Shown here piece after piece: positions 45,896 through 55,307 of a stretch of DNA of 64,000 bases. The stretch is from an uncultured Cocleimonas sp. (GTDB lineage Bacteria; Pseudomonadota; Gammaproteobacteria; Thiotrichales; Thiotrichaceae), in the NCBI RefSeq assembly GCF_947495625.1, contig NZ_CANLZW010000009.1, forward strand, positions 1 to 64,000, in the 5' to 3' direction. Every line of letters begins with the position of its first letter. The first letter of the stretch is position 1. The position numbers and the translations under genes are program-made. Under the pieces are notes generated by a model that saw nothing but the letters and a program-made list of their open reading frames with translations, had not been told where the DNA came from and made no database searches.

Positions 45896-47377
45896 ATGAA
45901 AAACACCATGAAACGTATTTTAGTGGGCTTTATTTTAGCCTGCGCATCCCAAACGGCAATCGCTGAGAATATACCAAACTTACCATTGCCTAGTGATGAA
46001 GTGTTCTTTTACGAGATTGGGGCAGGTACTAATTTTAGGGTCATCGGAGGAAAGGATGTGCCTAAAGAACTTCAGATGATTCGTGATTTTGGTTTATTGA
46101 TGGGTGATGGAGAATTTGATCCACTTGAAACCATTAAAGCGACACTAAAAGGTTTACTGCAGAGCTATGTGAATGCTTGGACTAAAAAAGTAAAAGGTAT
46201 GATGAATATTAGCCAGTACACATCATCTTTAATACAACTTCCTGGTTACACACAATGTATCGCCAACCCTACTTCGTGTCAGATAACCGAAAACTATACG
46301 GTCCGATCTGAAGAACGTGAACGCTACCAGCGTGAATTCTTAAATAAGCTGGAAGGTGAATTAGGCAATGTCAGGGGCCAATTGGACGGTTGGCTTCAAG
46401 CGGGTAAGGCGAACCATTTGATTAAAGTGATGAATGAGGCAAAAGCATCGGGTGAACAAGATATCGAAAAAGTCACGGGTAAAATCCGAGATTACACCGG
46501 CAAAGAGGGGCTTAAATGGATCGGAGGAGAAATGGCCGGTGGAGATGGCCAGCCCCCTATTCGTCCCATTGCCGATGCCGCGAAAGCGGGATTTAATATG
46601 TTACTTGGACGTGATGCCACGAATGGTTCAAAAGCTACTGGTGATGATCCGCTGCTTGATTATTGGGATACCCCTGAAGAACTTGGAAAATGGTTAACAG
46701 AAGTAGTCGGGGAATATCGTCCGGACCTTAATAATACACACAGTCAGTCCACTATATCAGGCGATAAAATAGGCTCCGATGATGGTGATCTAGGCAGAGG
46801 TGGAGAAGATGTTTCAGTAACCAGTGCCTATATGTCCAGTGATATGTCTACTCCATCGATGGGACTCTCACCCAAGGTACGCAAAGAAGCAACTCTCATT
46901 CGTGAGTCGATTCAGGCAATGGTGGATTCATCAACAGAACCTACCACCGAAGAGTTGACCCAAATTATGGGTAAGTCCAGCTCGATAGTGCTGACTCCAC
47001 AACTTATCAATATCTTGAAGAATTCGCCGTTAGAAACCGTTTTGATTAAACAACTCAGTGATGATGCAGCACTCGCGAATACGATAAAGGTAGCGATTGA
47101 AGCAAGACGGGCTCTGTTAGCTGGAAGAAATGAAAATCATATAGCCTCTTATGAGATGGCTAAAAATGACATCGATGACCGGGCTAAAATGCTGACACAG
47201 TATATTGATGACTTATTGTACGAGCGTAGAATTTCTAGTGAACTTTTAACAGGAAGGATAAGCAGTGTTTACCAACATGCTGAAAGCTTAAAGCGTCATT
47301 ATGGTAATGCCACCTTTAAAACACCGACAGATACGCTCTCAGAAGGTGGTAAGTCAAGTTCAGGTGGGAGCGAGTAA
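45896..47377 (+). CDS. TIGR03755 (PFL_4711) family ICE protein, TraH-like
   Basis: 493 residues. Signal peptide (ILVGFILACASQTAIAEN), then PSDEVFFYEIGAGTNFRV, a conserved Cys pair region (CIANPTSCQITENY), a linker with poly-Asp/Gly, and a helical C-terminal part. Position between the TraU-like gene and traG fits. Periplasmic. Its stop and the traG start share one base. Confidence 0.82.
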   Translation: MKNTMKRILVGFILACASQTAIAENIPNLPLPSDEVFFYEIGAGTNFRVIGGKDVPKELQMIRDFGLLMGDGEFDPLETIKATLKGLLQSYVNAWTKKVKGMMNISQYTSSLIQLPGYTQCIANPTSCQITENYTVRSEERERYQREFLNKLEGELGNVRGQLDGWLQAGKANHLIKVMNEAKASGEQDIEKVTGKIRDYTGKEGLKWIGGEMAGGDGQPPIRPIADAAKAGFNMLLGRDATNGSKATGDDPLLDYWDTPEELGKWLTEVVGEYRPDLNNTHSQSTISGDKIGSDDGDLGRGGEDVSVTSAYMSSDMSTPSMGLSPKVRKEATLIRESIQAMVDSSTEPTTEELTQIMGKSSSIVLTPQLINILKNSPLETVLIKQLSDDAALANTIKVAIEARRALLAGRNENHIASYEMAKNDIDDRAKMLTQYIDDLLYERRISSELLTGRISSVYQHAESLKRHYGNATFKTPTDTLSEGGKSSSGGSE

Positions 47378-48897
47378 TGGACGTTGGTAGCTCGTTTCGG
47401 GTATATGGTGATTATTTTGGTTGGTATGTATTCGATCAGCTTTATGCCTTCCTGATCGTCACAGGCTTGTGGACCATCCCCTTTTTGTTTTATTTTTATC
47501 AAGCTTTTTTTGGTAATCGAGGGGGTGGTGAAGGCTACGCCTTTAAACCGTTTGCCTCATTAAAAACATTCGAAATGTTGTTATATCCTGGCATTGTTAT
47601 CTTTTTCTTGTTCATGTATCCCCTGGTACCGGCAAGCAATGCCTCGTTTGTTTATAACGATGGTGTCAATGAGCAAACTAATGGATCAACTGGAACCACA
47701 TATGATCAACTGGCAGCAACTATGCCCAGTGAAATGGTCAAAATTCCTGCAGGTTGGTATGCGATTATATGGCTAACCAGTGGGGTGAATCAGCTGGTGA
47801 AAGTCATTCTACCCACCGGAGCTGATATTCGAGGCCTAATGTATCAGCAGCAGCAAATGTCTATCGATGACGCTGAAGTAAGAAAAGAGTTTTCAGCCTT
47901 TGAAAGTCACTGCCTGATACCCGCCCATATTCGTTACAACATCATCAAACAGAAATATCCAACTTCACAAATGAATGCTCAATTTGTGGCATTACAAGCA
48001 TCAACCTCCGAAGAGGATGCTTATAAAGTGGCACCGACCTACCCTGGCAATCTGTTTTATATGGATTATTTATATAATAATAATGTGTGCTCTGCTGCTG
48101 ATGTCAGTGGTTTAGACAGCCTATGTATTCCTAAGACAGGAGGCATATTAAGCCCGCAAAATGCGGGATATGGCCAAACAAGCTGTGCAATATGGTGGGA
48201 CAGCAGTCTTAAGGATAAAGTAGCGAATGATTTTGCGGGTAATAACCTGTCTATCGCAGGTGGAACCTGGGCTACGGTATTTTCCACCGACAATATGGTT
48301 AATCGTTTGATCTTTGGGAAACTGGGTCAATCAAATGCCAACGTATCAGAAAGCGGCCTGGGTGACAGCAATGGGGGTGATTGGGGCTGGGGCTGGTTCA
48401 AAGAGAAGGTTGCTGCGGTCGCAGTCGCTATAGGTGGTTTTTTTATGCAGTTTCCAACAACGGTGATTAAGTTTATGTTGCCGATCATCTTAGCTGCATC
48501 GATCATGATTTTAATCATAGTTATGCCTATTTTTATTGTGTTTGCACTTTACCGTCCTGAAAAACTGATGACCCTGGTTGTGTTATTTTTTGGTATCAGC
48601 TTTATCCCGGCGATATGGTACATCGCTTCCTGGATTGATATTGTGGTACTCAAAGTAATATGGGGTGACCGCACATTTATCGAAGGCGTGTTTTCTTTAG
48701 GCCACGGCGTTTGGAATATATTTTCACTGGTGATCTATTTCTACTTTACGAAATGGTGGTTACAGTATTTAAGTACAATTGGTGGAAAGGCAGCGTTAGG
48801 AGTAAGTGGAATGATGAACGATGGAGCATCGTCAAGTAATAATGCTATGAAAGAAGGCGCTGATAAAGGCAAACAAGCTGCACAAAAAGGAAAATGA
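47377..48897 (+). CDS. traG: Conjugal transfer protein TraG, N-terminal-domain type
   Basis: 506 residues with at least five membrane helices (about 25-45, 65-85, 350-395, 405-425, 445-470). Motif WGWGWFKEKV and IGGFFMQFPTTVIKFMLPI are typical of TraG_N proteins in ICEs. Needed for mating-pair stabilisation. The C-terminal tail is polar and Lys-rich. Confidence 0.88.
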   Translation: MDVGSSFRVYGDYFGWYVFDQLYAFLIVTGLWTIPFLFYFYQAFFGNRGGGEGYAFKPFASLKTFEMLLYPGIVIFFLFMYPLVPASNASFVYNDGVNEQTNGSTGTTYDQLAATMPSEMVKIPAGWYAIIWLTSGVNQLVKVILPTGADIRGLMYQQQQMSIDDAEVRKEFSAFESHCLIPAHIRYNIIKQKYPTSQMNAQFVALQASTSEEDAYKVAPTYPGNLFYMDYLYNNNVCSAADVSGLDSLCIPKTGGILSPQNAGYGQTSCAIWWDSSLKDKVANDFAGNNLSIAGGTWATVFSTDNMVNRLIFGKLGQSNANVSESGLGDSNGGDWGWGWFKEKVAAVAVAIGGFFMQFPTTVIKFMLPIILAASIMILIIVMPIFIVFALYRPEKLMTLVVLFFGISFIPAIWYIASWIDIVVLKVIWGDRTFIEGVFSLGHGVWNIFSLVIYFYFTKWWLQYLSTIGGKAALGVSGMMNDGASSSNNAMKEGADKGKQAAQKGK

Positions 48898-48918
48898 CTA
48901 GCGACTTAATAAAAGACA

Positions 48919-49155
48919 TTAGTCATTGTGTAAATTCATCGGATTTGTGAGAGCACTAGAAGAGGTAGAAGTTAAATCATTATAATCTTCTTCGTCTATT
49001 TCAAATAGCCCTTCACTCTCATTAGCGCTATTAGAACTTCCCAAAAGCTTTAGGAAGAAAAACAACGCACCAAAGGCCAATGTAATAAGAGCCCCCAGGA
49101 ATTTGAAGAAATCTTTAGAGGTCGCGTTCTCTGTAATGTGTTCTGGATTATTCAT
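48919..49155 (-). CDS. Small membrane protein convergent with traG
   Basis: 78 residues from the ATG at 49155, which has a strong AGGAGG upstream; an ATG at 49209 lacks one. One membrane helix (FLGALITLAFGALFFFLKLL) and an acidic, Ser-rich C-terminus. In related ICEs a small gene on the opposite strand (DUF3742-type) follows traG; this one is shorter and similarity is not clear. Possibly an entry-exclusion or regulatory protein. Confidence 0.6.
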   Translation of the reverse strand: MNNPEHITENATSKDFFKFLGALITLAFGALFFFLKLLGSSNSANESEGLFEIDEEDYNDLTSTSSSALTNPMNLHND

Positions 49156-49254
49156 TAGATGCCTCCTTAGATAGCAGTGAATATGATTTATAATGCGTCT
49201 TTTATACAAGACATTATAACATCAAACAAGTTCCTTAAGCGGAGACTATAACAG

Positions 49255-49417
49255 ATGACTCAACTGACCTTTACTTATGATGAGCTGCTACAAGCGTTAA
49301 CCGCATATGAACTGAAGCCATTGAATTGTACTCGCACAGGAAAAAACTGATTTAGATGACCGTATTGGGGATAAAGAATTTTATGAAAACGAAGCATACG
49401 GCTTCCTTCAGGGATGA
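49255..49417 (+). pseudogene. Small gene with apparent frameshift
   Basis: ATG at 49255 with GGAG upstream starts MTQLTFTYDELLQALTAY. The frame stops at TGA after ...NCTRTGKN. One frame over, the same stretch continues VLAQEKTDLDDRIGDKEFYE and ends at TGA 49415-49417, which looks protein-like and joins well at about 49325. A single lost base would explain it. Unknown family. Confidence 0.4.
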
Positions 49418-49739
49418 TCAAAAGCAGTCGAGTCTTCCTGGTTTACTGCAAGTTCCTATGAGCCTGGTGAATGGATCCTTAAACTCTAACACCACTATTG
49501 ATACTTTAGAGGTAACTCCCCTACCCTCAATACCTGCAGAGCTATCGTATGAGATTAGTTACTTTTCTAAAAATAAAGAATCTTATACTCAATTTATCAA
49601 GACTCATTCATTAGCCATCGCCGAGAATATCGCCAGTGAGAACTGTGATGTATTAGCTGGTGAATTGTCCACCGTTCGCTGTCTAAATATACCTAAGCGG
49701 TCTTTGCCACCGATTCAAAAAAAGCTAAGCTTTAAATAG
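49383..49739 (+). CDS. Hypothetical protein
   Basis: 118 residues from the ATG at 49383 (or 127 from 49356). Contains ELSYEISYFSKNKESYTQFI and a Pro-rich N-terminal half; one Cys pair (ENCDVL, VRCLNI). No family recognised. Overlaps the previous frameshifted gene by 35 bp and precedes the TraX-like gene by a short gap. Ribosome site is weak. Confidence 0.5.
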   Translation: MKTKHTASFRDDQKQSSLPGLLQVPMSLVNGSLNSNTTIDTLEVTPLPSIPAELSYEISYFSKNKESYTQFIKTHSLAIAENIASENCDVLAGELSTVRCLNIPKRSLPPIQKKLSFK

Positions 49740-49761
49740 TGGCTGCTGTTTGCCAGCATCG

Positions 49762-50463
49762 ATGATTACCAGGCTTAGTTCTTCTCAACAAGTATTACTG
49801 CAGTGGATTGCTTTACTGGTAATGACACTCGATCATTACATTTTGATCTTCCATGATAGTAGCCACTGGATTCATTACTTAAGCCGCTTCGTGTATCCTG
49901 TTTTTGCGTATCTAGTGGTTTATAACTACATATTTAGAACGAGTAATAAATCAAGGTACCTGGGGCGGCTCCTGTTATGGGCGTGTATCTCGCAATCCAT
50001 CTATAGTTGGGCCCTTGATTTGGATATCTATAAGCTCAATATCCTTTTTACCTTGTTTTTTGGACTCGCTTTTATACATTGCCATAACTATTTAAAGCAT
50101 CAGTTATCCACACATCATGAACTTGCTTTGACTGGTTACTTCGGTTTGTTCCTGGTCTTTTTAGTTCTAGGAATTATTGCCAGCTATTACTGGTTCGGAT
50201 TGGCCTTACTTGCAACCTTTGCACTTTATTTTCGGTATCCCTCATCAAGCAGTTTAGTGTCTGTAGCCATCAATATTGTGTTGTTGAATGTGGTTACTGG
50301 GAACCTGGTTCAGGGCTTTTATGGTTTGTCGTTTTTCTTGATTGTTATTGCGTCAGAGAAGGTTACTGAAGGCGTAATAATAAGTAAACTTTCTGGTTGG
50401 TTTTTTTATGCTTACTACCCCGCCCATCTTGCAGTTTTAGGAGTATTTAGTTATGTACTTTAA
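49762..50463 (+). CDS. traX: TraX-family acetyltransferase-like membrane protein
   Basis: About 233 residues, most of it hydrophobic with seven or more helices. WIALLVMTLDHYILIF and HYLSRFVYPVFAYLVVYNYI match the TraX family, whose F-plasmid member acetylates the pilin N-terminus. It closes the transfer block. A TTG at 49750 is an alternative start; neither has a strong ribosome site. Confidence 0.8.
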   Translation: MITRLSSSQQVLLQWIALLVMTLDHYILIFHDSSHWIHYLSRFVYPVFAYLVVYNYIFRTSNKSRYLGRLLLWACISQSIYSWALDLDIYKLNILFTLFFGLAFIHCHNYLKHQLSTHHELALTGYFGLFLVFLVLGIIASYYWFGLALLATFALYFRYPSSSSLVSVAINIVLLNVVTGNLVQGFYGLSFFLIVIASEKVTEGVIISKLSGWFFYAYYPAHLAVLGVFSYVL

Positions 50464-50575
50464 ATATATCTTTGTCTTACTGTACTGCTGGATTCTCAAA
50501 AGAAACTAAAGTCTCTTCGCAATCTGTATCAGAGTCGCAAATCAACGTTTTTGGTTTTGTATATATAAATTTGAT

Positions 50576-50658
50576 GCCTAATAGAGGTTTAGTCTTCAAT
50601 TCGGGAATTAAGTCTCCAGTTACCATCTATGGAGATTCACTTCATTGACCTATTAGGC
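50576..50658. other. Nested inverted repeats at the transfer/cargo border
   Basis: Outer arms GCCTAATAG (50576-50584) and CTATTAGGC (50650-50658), inner arms TCTCCA and TGGAGA (50613-50635). The 255-bp region between traX and the cargo operon holds no gene. The outer ends recall an integron attC core but the conserved AAC/GTT is changed, so it is more likely a terminator or RNA structure. Confidence 0.35.
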
Positions 50659-50718
50659 GAAATATTATGGTGGAGTTAATGAGGTACGAATAACACATTG
50701 TAAAGCTTGCTCTTATTT

Positions 50719-53481
50719 TTAACCAAAACGCGCAATCAATCCTTCTAGCGATGAATTTGATAAAATCTCATTATGCGGAATCAACAGGTATTTCCACTGT
50801 TTTCCGCCTATTTGTCTAGCATGTTCATTTGCGTAACTACACCAACGTTCCGCAGCCCGCTTTTTCGCTTGGACAATTTCATCATTCACCTCATCACTAC
50901 GTTTAGGCTCAATAAGCAAACAAATATTTTTTGTTTCTACAACAAAATCAGGTTCGTACTTCTCTCCACTCTGGTATTCAATTTTAAATTTTCCAGATGC
51001 AGGTTTCATCCATTTAAGGACGCTATCATCATTCTCCAAAATTTGGGCCATTGCCAATTCACCTTCAACAGAGTCAAATTTCTGGAAAGGATAACAACAA
51101 CGCTGAAAGCCAGTAAATAACATTTTTTTAACTGAATTTTTGTTTTTAACTGGGGCACGAAAATCACGCGGTTCTTCATCAGCTGCTATGGTATATACAT
51201 TAGGTTCCAATACTTCAAAGCCTTTAATCAACTTTCCCTGATAATCCGTAGGACTTGACCATAGATTTTGTTGCATTTGCGCCCAGATAAAATCACGCAA
51301 TTGGCACTGATAGTAGATCAAAACATTTTCAATTTTATCCCTATCCTCCCATTTACTTTGTAAGTGTGAAACCAACTGTCCAGCCAATTTATATAACAGT
51401 TCAGCATGTGAGTCATAGTCAATCTCATTTAAATCCATCAAATTTCGTACAATATAATCTTCCAATCGAGTTTCCTGAGCTTGCTCATCACCAAAATGAA
51501 TAAAATCACGCTCCTGGTCACCCTCCAGATGTTGCAACAAAATTTTCTGTGATACAGGTTGATAGTTAATCTGCTCAAGACTCTGTAAATCGAAGTCAGA
51601 AAATCCATAATTGACCTCACGCGTGGGCAGGATAACAATCTGCGGGATATCAATAGTCAGCTTGATAATATTTTCACTCACCGTTTTTACTACTTCTGCT
51701 ATAGCTTGCTGGCTATTATCATCAGACCCAATCCCCGGCAGATCATTTTGAGTCGGCAAAATACGGTGCTTAACTTTTCGTGCAATATCCTCTTGAACTT
51801 GAGGAGTATTTAACTCCTTACTGGAAGACAACTTACGAGTTTCTTCCCGGATAACCTGAAATGTGATTTCAGCAATTTTTCGTTCTTGTTTGGTTTTGAT
51901 GGCGGATTCTGCTTGATAGTCTCCCGGCTCATCCTGTATATCTTGTCCATCCTGTGTCGCCTTTTTACCTGTCGTCACCATATCCAGTACTGAAGGCGTT
52001 TCTATTAGCTTTGGTTTTTTATTGGGCACATCCGAATCATCTCCACCAATATAAATCGTTTTACGAATAATCGACTCTTCATCTTTAGCACGATCAAGAA
52101 TTTCCTGAAAACGATCATGGGCAATAATCGTCAAACGGTCTATTGCATCCACTCCAGTTCGATTCCCAAAAGGAAGACGCAAGCCTCGTCCTATGGTCTG
52201 TTCTGTTAAAATTTCAGAGGTTGAAGCACGTAACGGTACGATGGTATACAAATTCGTAACATCCCAACCTTCCTTTAGCTTGTTAACATGGATAACAATT
52301 TCAGTATCTTCATCATGCTCCACTGCCAACAAACGCGCCATTGCTTCATCAGATTCTTCACCAGTTTGTTTCGAATGGACTTCAATTACTTTATCTTTGT
52401 ATCTCCCTCCAAAAAAATCATCTGACTGAATTAAAGTTTTTAGATTACCCGCATGGATAGTGTCCTGGGCTACAACAAGCATAAAAGGCTTTACCGCTTT
52501 TCCTCCTGTACTATGAGCATGGGTTTGTAATTCAACTGTCACGTATTCATGATGATGAATGCCATCCTCAAGCTTGATGGCTTCTAACTGTTCTGATGAA
52601 TATTGTTTAGGGTTAAAGTCTTTGCGAGTTGCTACTGCAGGGATTTTTACATAACCGTCCTGCAACGCCATGGATAGGGGATAATGATAAATAATATTAC
52701 TGAATTCACGCGGCTTTGTTCCTACCGTTTTGGGTGTAGCCGTTAACTCAATACCTAAAATTGGTTTTAGCTCATTAATCGCTTTTGCGCCTGCACTGGC
52801 ATAATAACGATGTGCTTCATCCATTAGAACAACCAAATCTGGCAGCTCTGCAAGATGATTAAAGTAAGAATCACCAATATATTCCTGCAAGCGGCGCATT
52901 TTAGCTACACCAGATTTTTTCGCCCCTTTCTTGTTTTCACGCGCATTAATTTTGGAAATATTAAAGATATTAATATGTGCCTCTGTTTCAGAACCAAATA
53001 AATCGCCTGACCGACTCATGGGTACAGACATTTCGAGCCTCACACCTCGTCCATCAGCATAATCCTCTCCCGTAATAATGGTTGGAGGAGTCTGAGCAAA
53101 TTCAGCGATACCCTTGAAGACATACTTGGTATTACCAAGGGTAAAGTCCTGCTTTAATTTTTCGTAAATAGTTAAATTAGGTGCAAGTATAAAGAAATTA
53201 CGACTACGTCCAGTCAGAAACAACCAGGAAATCATCGCTCCCATTAGCCGAGTTTTACCCACCCCTGTTGCTATCGCAAAACATAATGATGGGAATTCAC
53301 GTTCGAATGCTTTAACTGTTGGGTATTGCGATTGAATGATTTCTAGCCAATGCTGTAAATCTGGTTCTTTACTTAAACCCAACTGCGACAAAACATCTGA
53401 TAAAACTTGTAAAGATTCTCGTTGCGGTTTTCGTAGAGATAACTGGTTACTAATAAAATTGACCGTACGTTGATCATCCAT
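50719..53481 (-). CDS. Type III restriction-like helicase-nuclease (Res subunit-like)
   Basis: 920 residues. Superfamily 2 helicase: Walker A ATGVGKTRLMGAM near residue 74, DEAH box VVLMDEAHRYY near 218, motif VI region EQTIGRGLRLPFGN. The C-terminal part carries a PD-(D/E)xK nuclease pattern, YEPDFVVE then LLIEPKRS. This is the architecture of type III Res-like enzymes, here of the large stand-alone kind. It is the last gene of the cargo operon, 23 bp after the methyltransferase, so it should be the restriction arm. Confidence 0.88.
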   Translation of the reverse strand: MDDQRTVNFISNQLSLRKPQRESLQVLSDVLSQLGLSKEPDLQHWLEIIQSQYPTVKAFEREFPSLCFAIATGVGKTRLMGAMISWLFLTGRSRNFFILAPNLTIYEKLKQDFTLGNTKYVFKGIAEFAQTPPTIITGEDYADGRGVRLEMSVPMSRSGDLFGSETEAHINIFNISKINARENKKGAKKSGVAKMRRLQEYIGDSYFNHLAELPDLVVLMDEAHRYYASAGAKAINELKPILGIELTATPKTVGTKPREFSNIIYHYPLSMALQDGYVKIPAVATRKDFNPKQYSSEQLEAIKLEDGIHHHEYVTVELQTHAHSTGGKAVKPFMLVVAQDTIHAGNLKTLIQSDDFFGGRYKDKVIEVHSKQTGEESDEAMARLLAVEHDEDTEIVIHVNKLKEGWDVTNLYTIVPLRASTSEILTEQTIGRGLRLPFGNRTGVDAIDRLTIIAHDRFQEILDRAKDEESIIRKTIYIGGDDSDVPNKKPKLIETPSVLDMVTTGKKATQDGQDIQDEPGDYQAESAIKTKQERKIAEITFQVIREETRKLSSSKELNTPQVQEDIARKVKHRILPTQNDLPGIGSDDNSQQAIAEVVKTVSENIIKLTIDIPQIVILPTREVNYGFSDFDLQSLEQINYQPVSQKILLQHLEGDQERDFIHFGDEQAQETRLEDYIVRNLMDLNEIDYDSHAELLYKLAGQLVSHLQSKWEDRDKIENVLIYYQCQLRDFIWAQMQQNLWSSPTDYQGKLIKGFEVLEPNVYTIAADEEPRDFRAPVKNKNSVKKMLFTGFQRCCYPFQKFDSVEGELAMAQILENDDSVLKWMKPASGKFKIEYQSGEKYEPDFVVETKNICLLIEPKRSDEVNDEIVQAKKRAAERWCSYANEHARQIGGKQWKYLLIPHNEILSNSSLEGLIARFG

Positions 53482-53504
53482 ATTTTGCCCCTAATACTTG
53501 CATT

Positions 53505-55292
53505 TTAATCAACATCAATTTCGACTTTGCTTTCTTCTTCCTCATCATCAGGCAATACATTGATATGGAAGCTGTAATCATCGTGATCCCACTCGCATTT
53601 GTGTAATATGGCTTGAGGAATCTTCTTCAAAGAAAGATTATCAAATTCATTGGTTTTTGCGATAAAGCCCTTACAGCAAATTAACAGGCTGCCTTCAGAA
53701 CCCACTTCGCTACTGATCAGTTTAAGCTGCTCATTGCTTAGCGTGCCGGTAGTAATGTAGATATAATTGTTTTCAGTAGAATGTCCGTGTTGCCAGAAAA
53801 TATCCTGACTGGGCTCATATATATAACCCATATGTTTGCACATTGCTTCTGACAGCATTTCAGCATTGTACTCAGGGTTGATCACCCAATTATTCCAAGC
53901 ATCTTTTTTAAGCAAGGAATCAGCCATGCGGTAATAGTGGAGACCGCCTCCGCCTTGCCAATCTACAACTTTGCTGATGCCGTCTTGGTCAGTACCGTCA
54001 ATAACTCTTTTTAGCCTTGGTAAAATATGAGTTTCACATTGATCCCCTAGTTCTACTGTAATCCAACGTCTTTTCATTTTATGAGCAACAGCAGCAGTAG
54101 TTCCTGAGCCTCCAAATGAATCTAATATTATATCGCCTTCATCTGAAGTCATATCAATTAGCCTTCTTAAAAGTGCTTCTGGTTTTTTCCCAGATGGAAA
54201 ACTAACCCCTCCCTCTTTAGGTAAGTTATTTGTCGGTATATCATTCCAAATTGTTGTTATTGGTAGAATAGCCCCTTTACTACCATCAATTTCACCAACA
54301 CTCTTGCTTAGAAAATAAATCTGACGTCCCTTAAGCAGATAAAGGTCTTCATGATTATCCCGTGGAACATGGATTGGATAATCTAAGGTTTTTGACTTTA
54401 AAATTAATTTATTCAGATATGGAGATGGCTTCTGAAGAGTTTTAGTCTCAAAAACTAAGTGGGCATTATCAATAGCAAACTCATTCGCCCTTTGTTCAAC
54501 CAACAGCGGCGCAAAATCACCAAAGTCTTTTTTTATTTTTATCCACTTTGCTTGAATTGACCCTTCTTTATAGCCTAAAGTCTCTAAAATATAGTCATTA
54601 ATACTACGAAAGAGCCACTCTTTGCACGAATCTTCAGGGTTTGTAATAAATCTAGAAAAATGTTGTAAATCAACTTTATTTTTTAACGTATACTGCTGCT
54701 TGTAATTGAAAAGTTTTTTTTCTTTGGCATAAAAGAGGAGATATTGAGTTACATCTACTGGACCTGTATTTACTGTTTTGAAGCTAGATCCAGTTGCAGC
54801 TTGAACAACGATGGTTGTTACATAGTTTTGACGTCCGAAAACCTCATCCATAATAATCTTGCAATAAGCCATTTCTGAGTCATCAAGGTTCACAACAATC
54901 GCGCCATCATTACTCAATAAGACCTTAATTGCTTCAAGTCTTTGTGACATTAAACTAAGCCAAATCGAATGCTCTAGTCCATCATCATAATGCTGAAATG
55001 CCCCTCCAGTATTAAATGGAGGATCTATATAAATACATTTCACCTTTCCCGCATATTTGTGTTCAAGCGCTTTCAAAGCCAGCAAATTATCACCGTGAAT
55101 TAAAATATTATCATTCAAGGGTTTAGGCTGCTCACTGCCTTGATCCTCAAATAGTTCCTGAGTAATCTCTGTTTTTGATGGCTCTGCAGAATACGAGAGG
55201 CTTTTATCTTCCACTAAAATACGCGGCTCCAGCCTTGGGCGTTTTTCTTTACCAATCCATGTCAATTCGAGTTTTTGTTTTTTCTTGCTCAT
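53505..55292 (-). CDS. Beta-class DNA methyltransferase (type III Mod-like)
   Basis: 595 residues. Motif IV DPPFNTGG at 90-97 precedes motif I DSFGGSGTTAAV near 390, the beta order seen in type III Mod enzymes; the product is expected to be N6-methyladenine or N4-methylcytosine. The central section (about 150-360) is the likely target-recognition region. Positions and partners indicate it marks host DNA for the Res-like protein downstream. Ends with an acidic tail (DDEEEESKVEIDVD). Confidence 0.9.
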   Translation of the reverse strand: MSKKKQKLELTWIGKEKRPRLEPRILVEDKSLSYSAEPSKTEITQELFEDQGSEQPKPLNDNILIHGDNLLALKALEHKYAGKVKCIYIDPPFNTGGAFQHYDDGLEHSIWLSLMSQRLEAIKVLLSNDGAIVVNLDDSEMAYCKIIMDEVFGRQNYVTTIVVQAATGSSFKTVNTGPVDVTQYLLFYAKEKKLFNYKQQYTLKNKVDLQHFSRFITNPEDSCKEWLFRSINDYILETLGYKEGSIQAKWIKIKKDFGDFAPLLVEQRANEFAIDNAHLVFETKTLQKPSPYLNKLILKSKTLDYPIHVPRDNHEDLYLLKGRQIYFLSKSVGEIDGSKGAILPITTIWNDIPTNNLPKEGGVSFPSGKKPEALLRRLIDMTSDEGDIILDSFGGSGTTAAVAHKMKRRWITVELGDQCETHILPRLKRVIDGTDQDGISKVVDWQGGGGLHYYRMADSLLKKDAWNNWVINPEYNAEMLSEAMCKHMGYIYEPSQDIFWQHGHSTENNYIYITTGTLSNEQLKLISSEVGSEGSLLICCKGFIAKTNEFDNLSLKKIPQAILHKCEWDHDDYSFHINVLPDDEEEESKVEIDVD

Positions 55293-55307
55293 GTAGCCCT
55301 TTAACCC

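Noticed and set aside
50576-50658. Integron attC site
   Set aside because: The conserved AAC/GTT core triplets are altered (AAT/ATT), there is no integrase gene, and only one copy was found.
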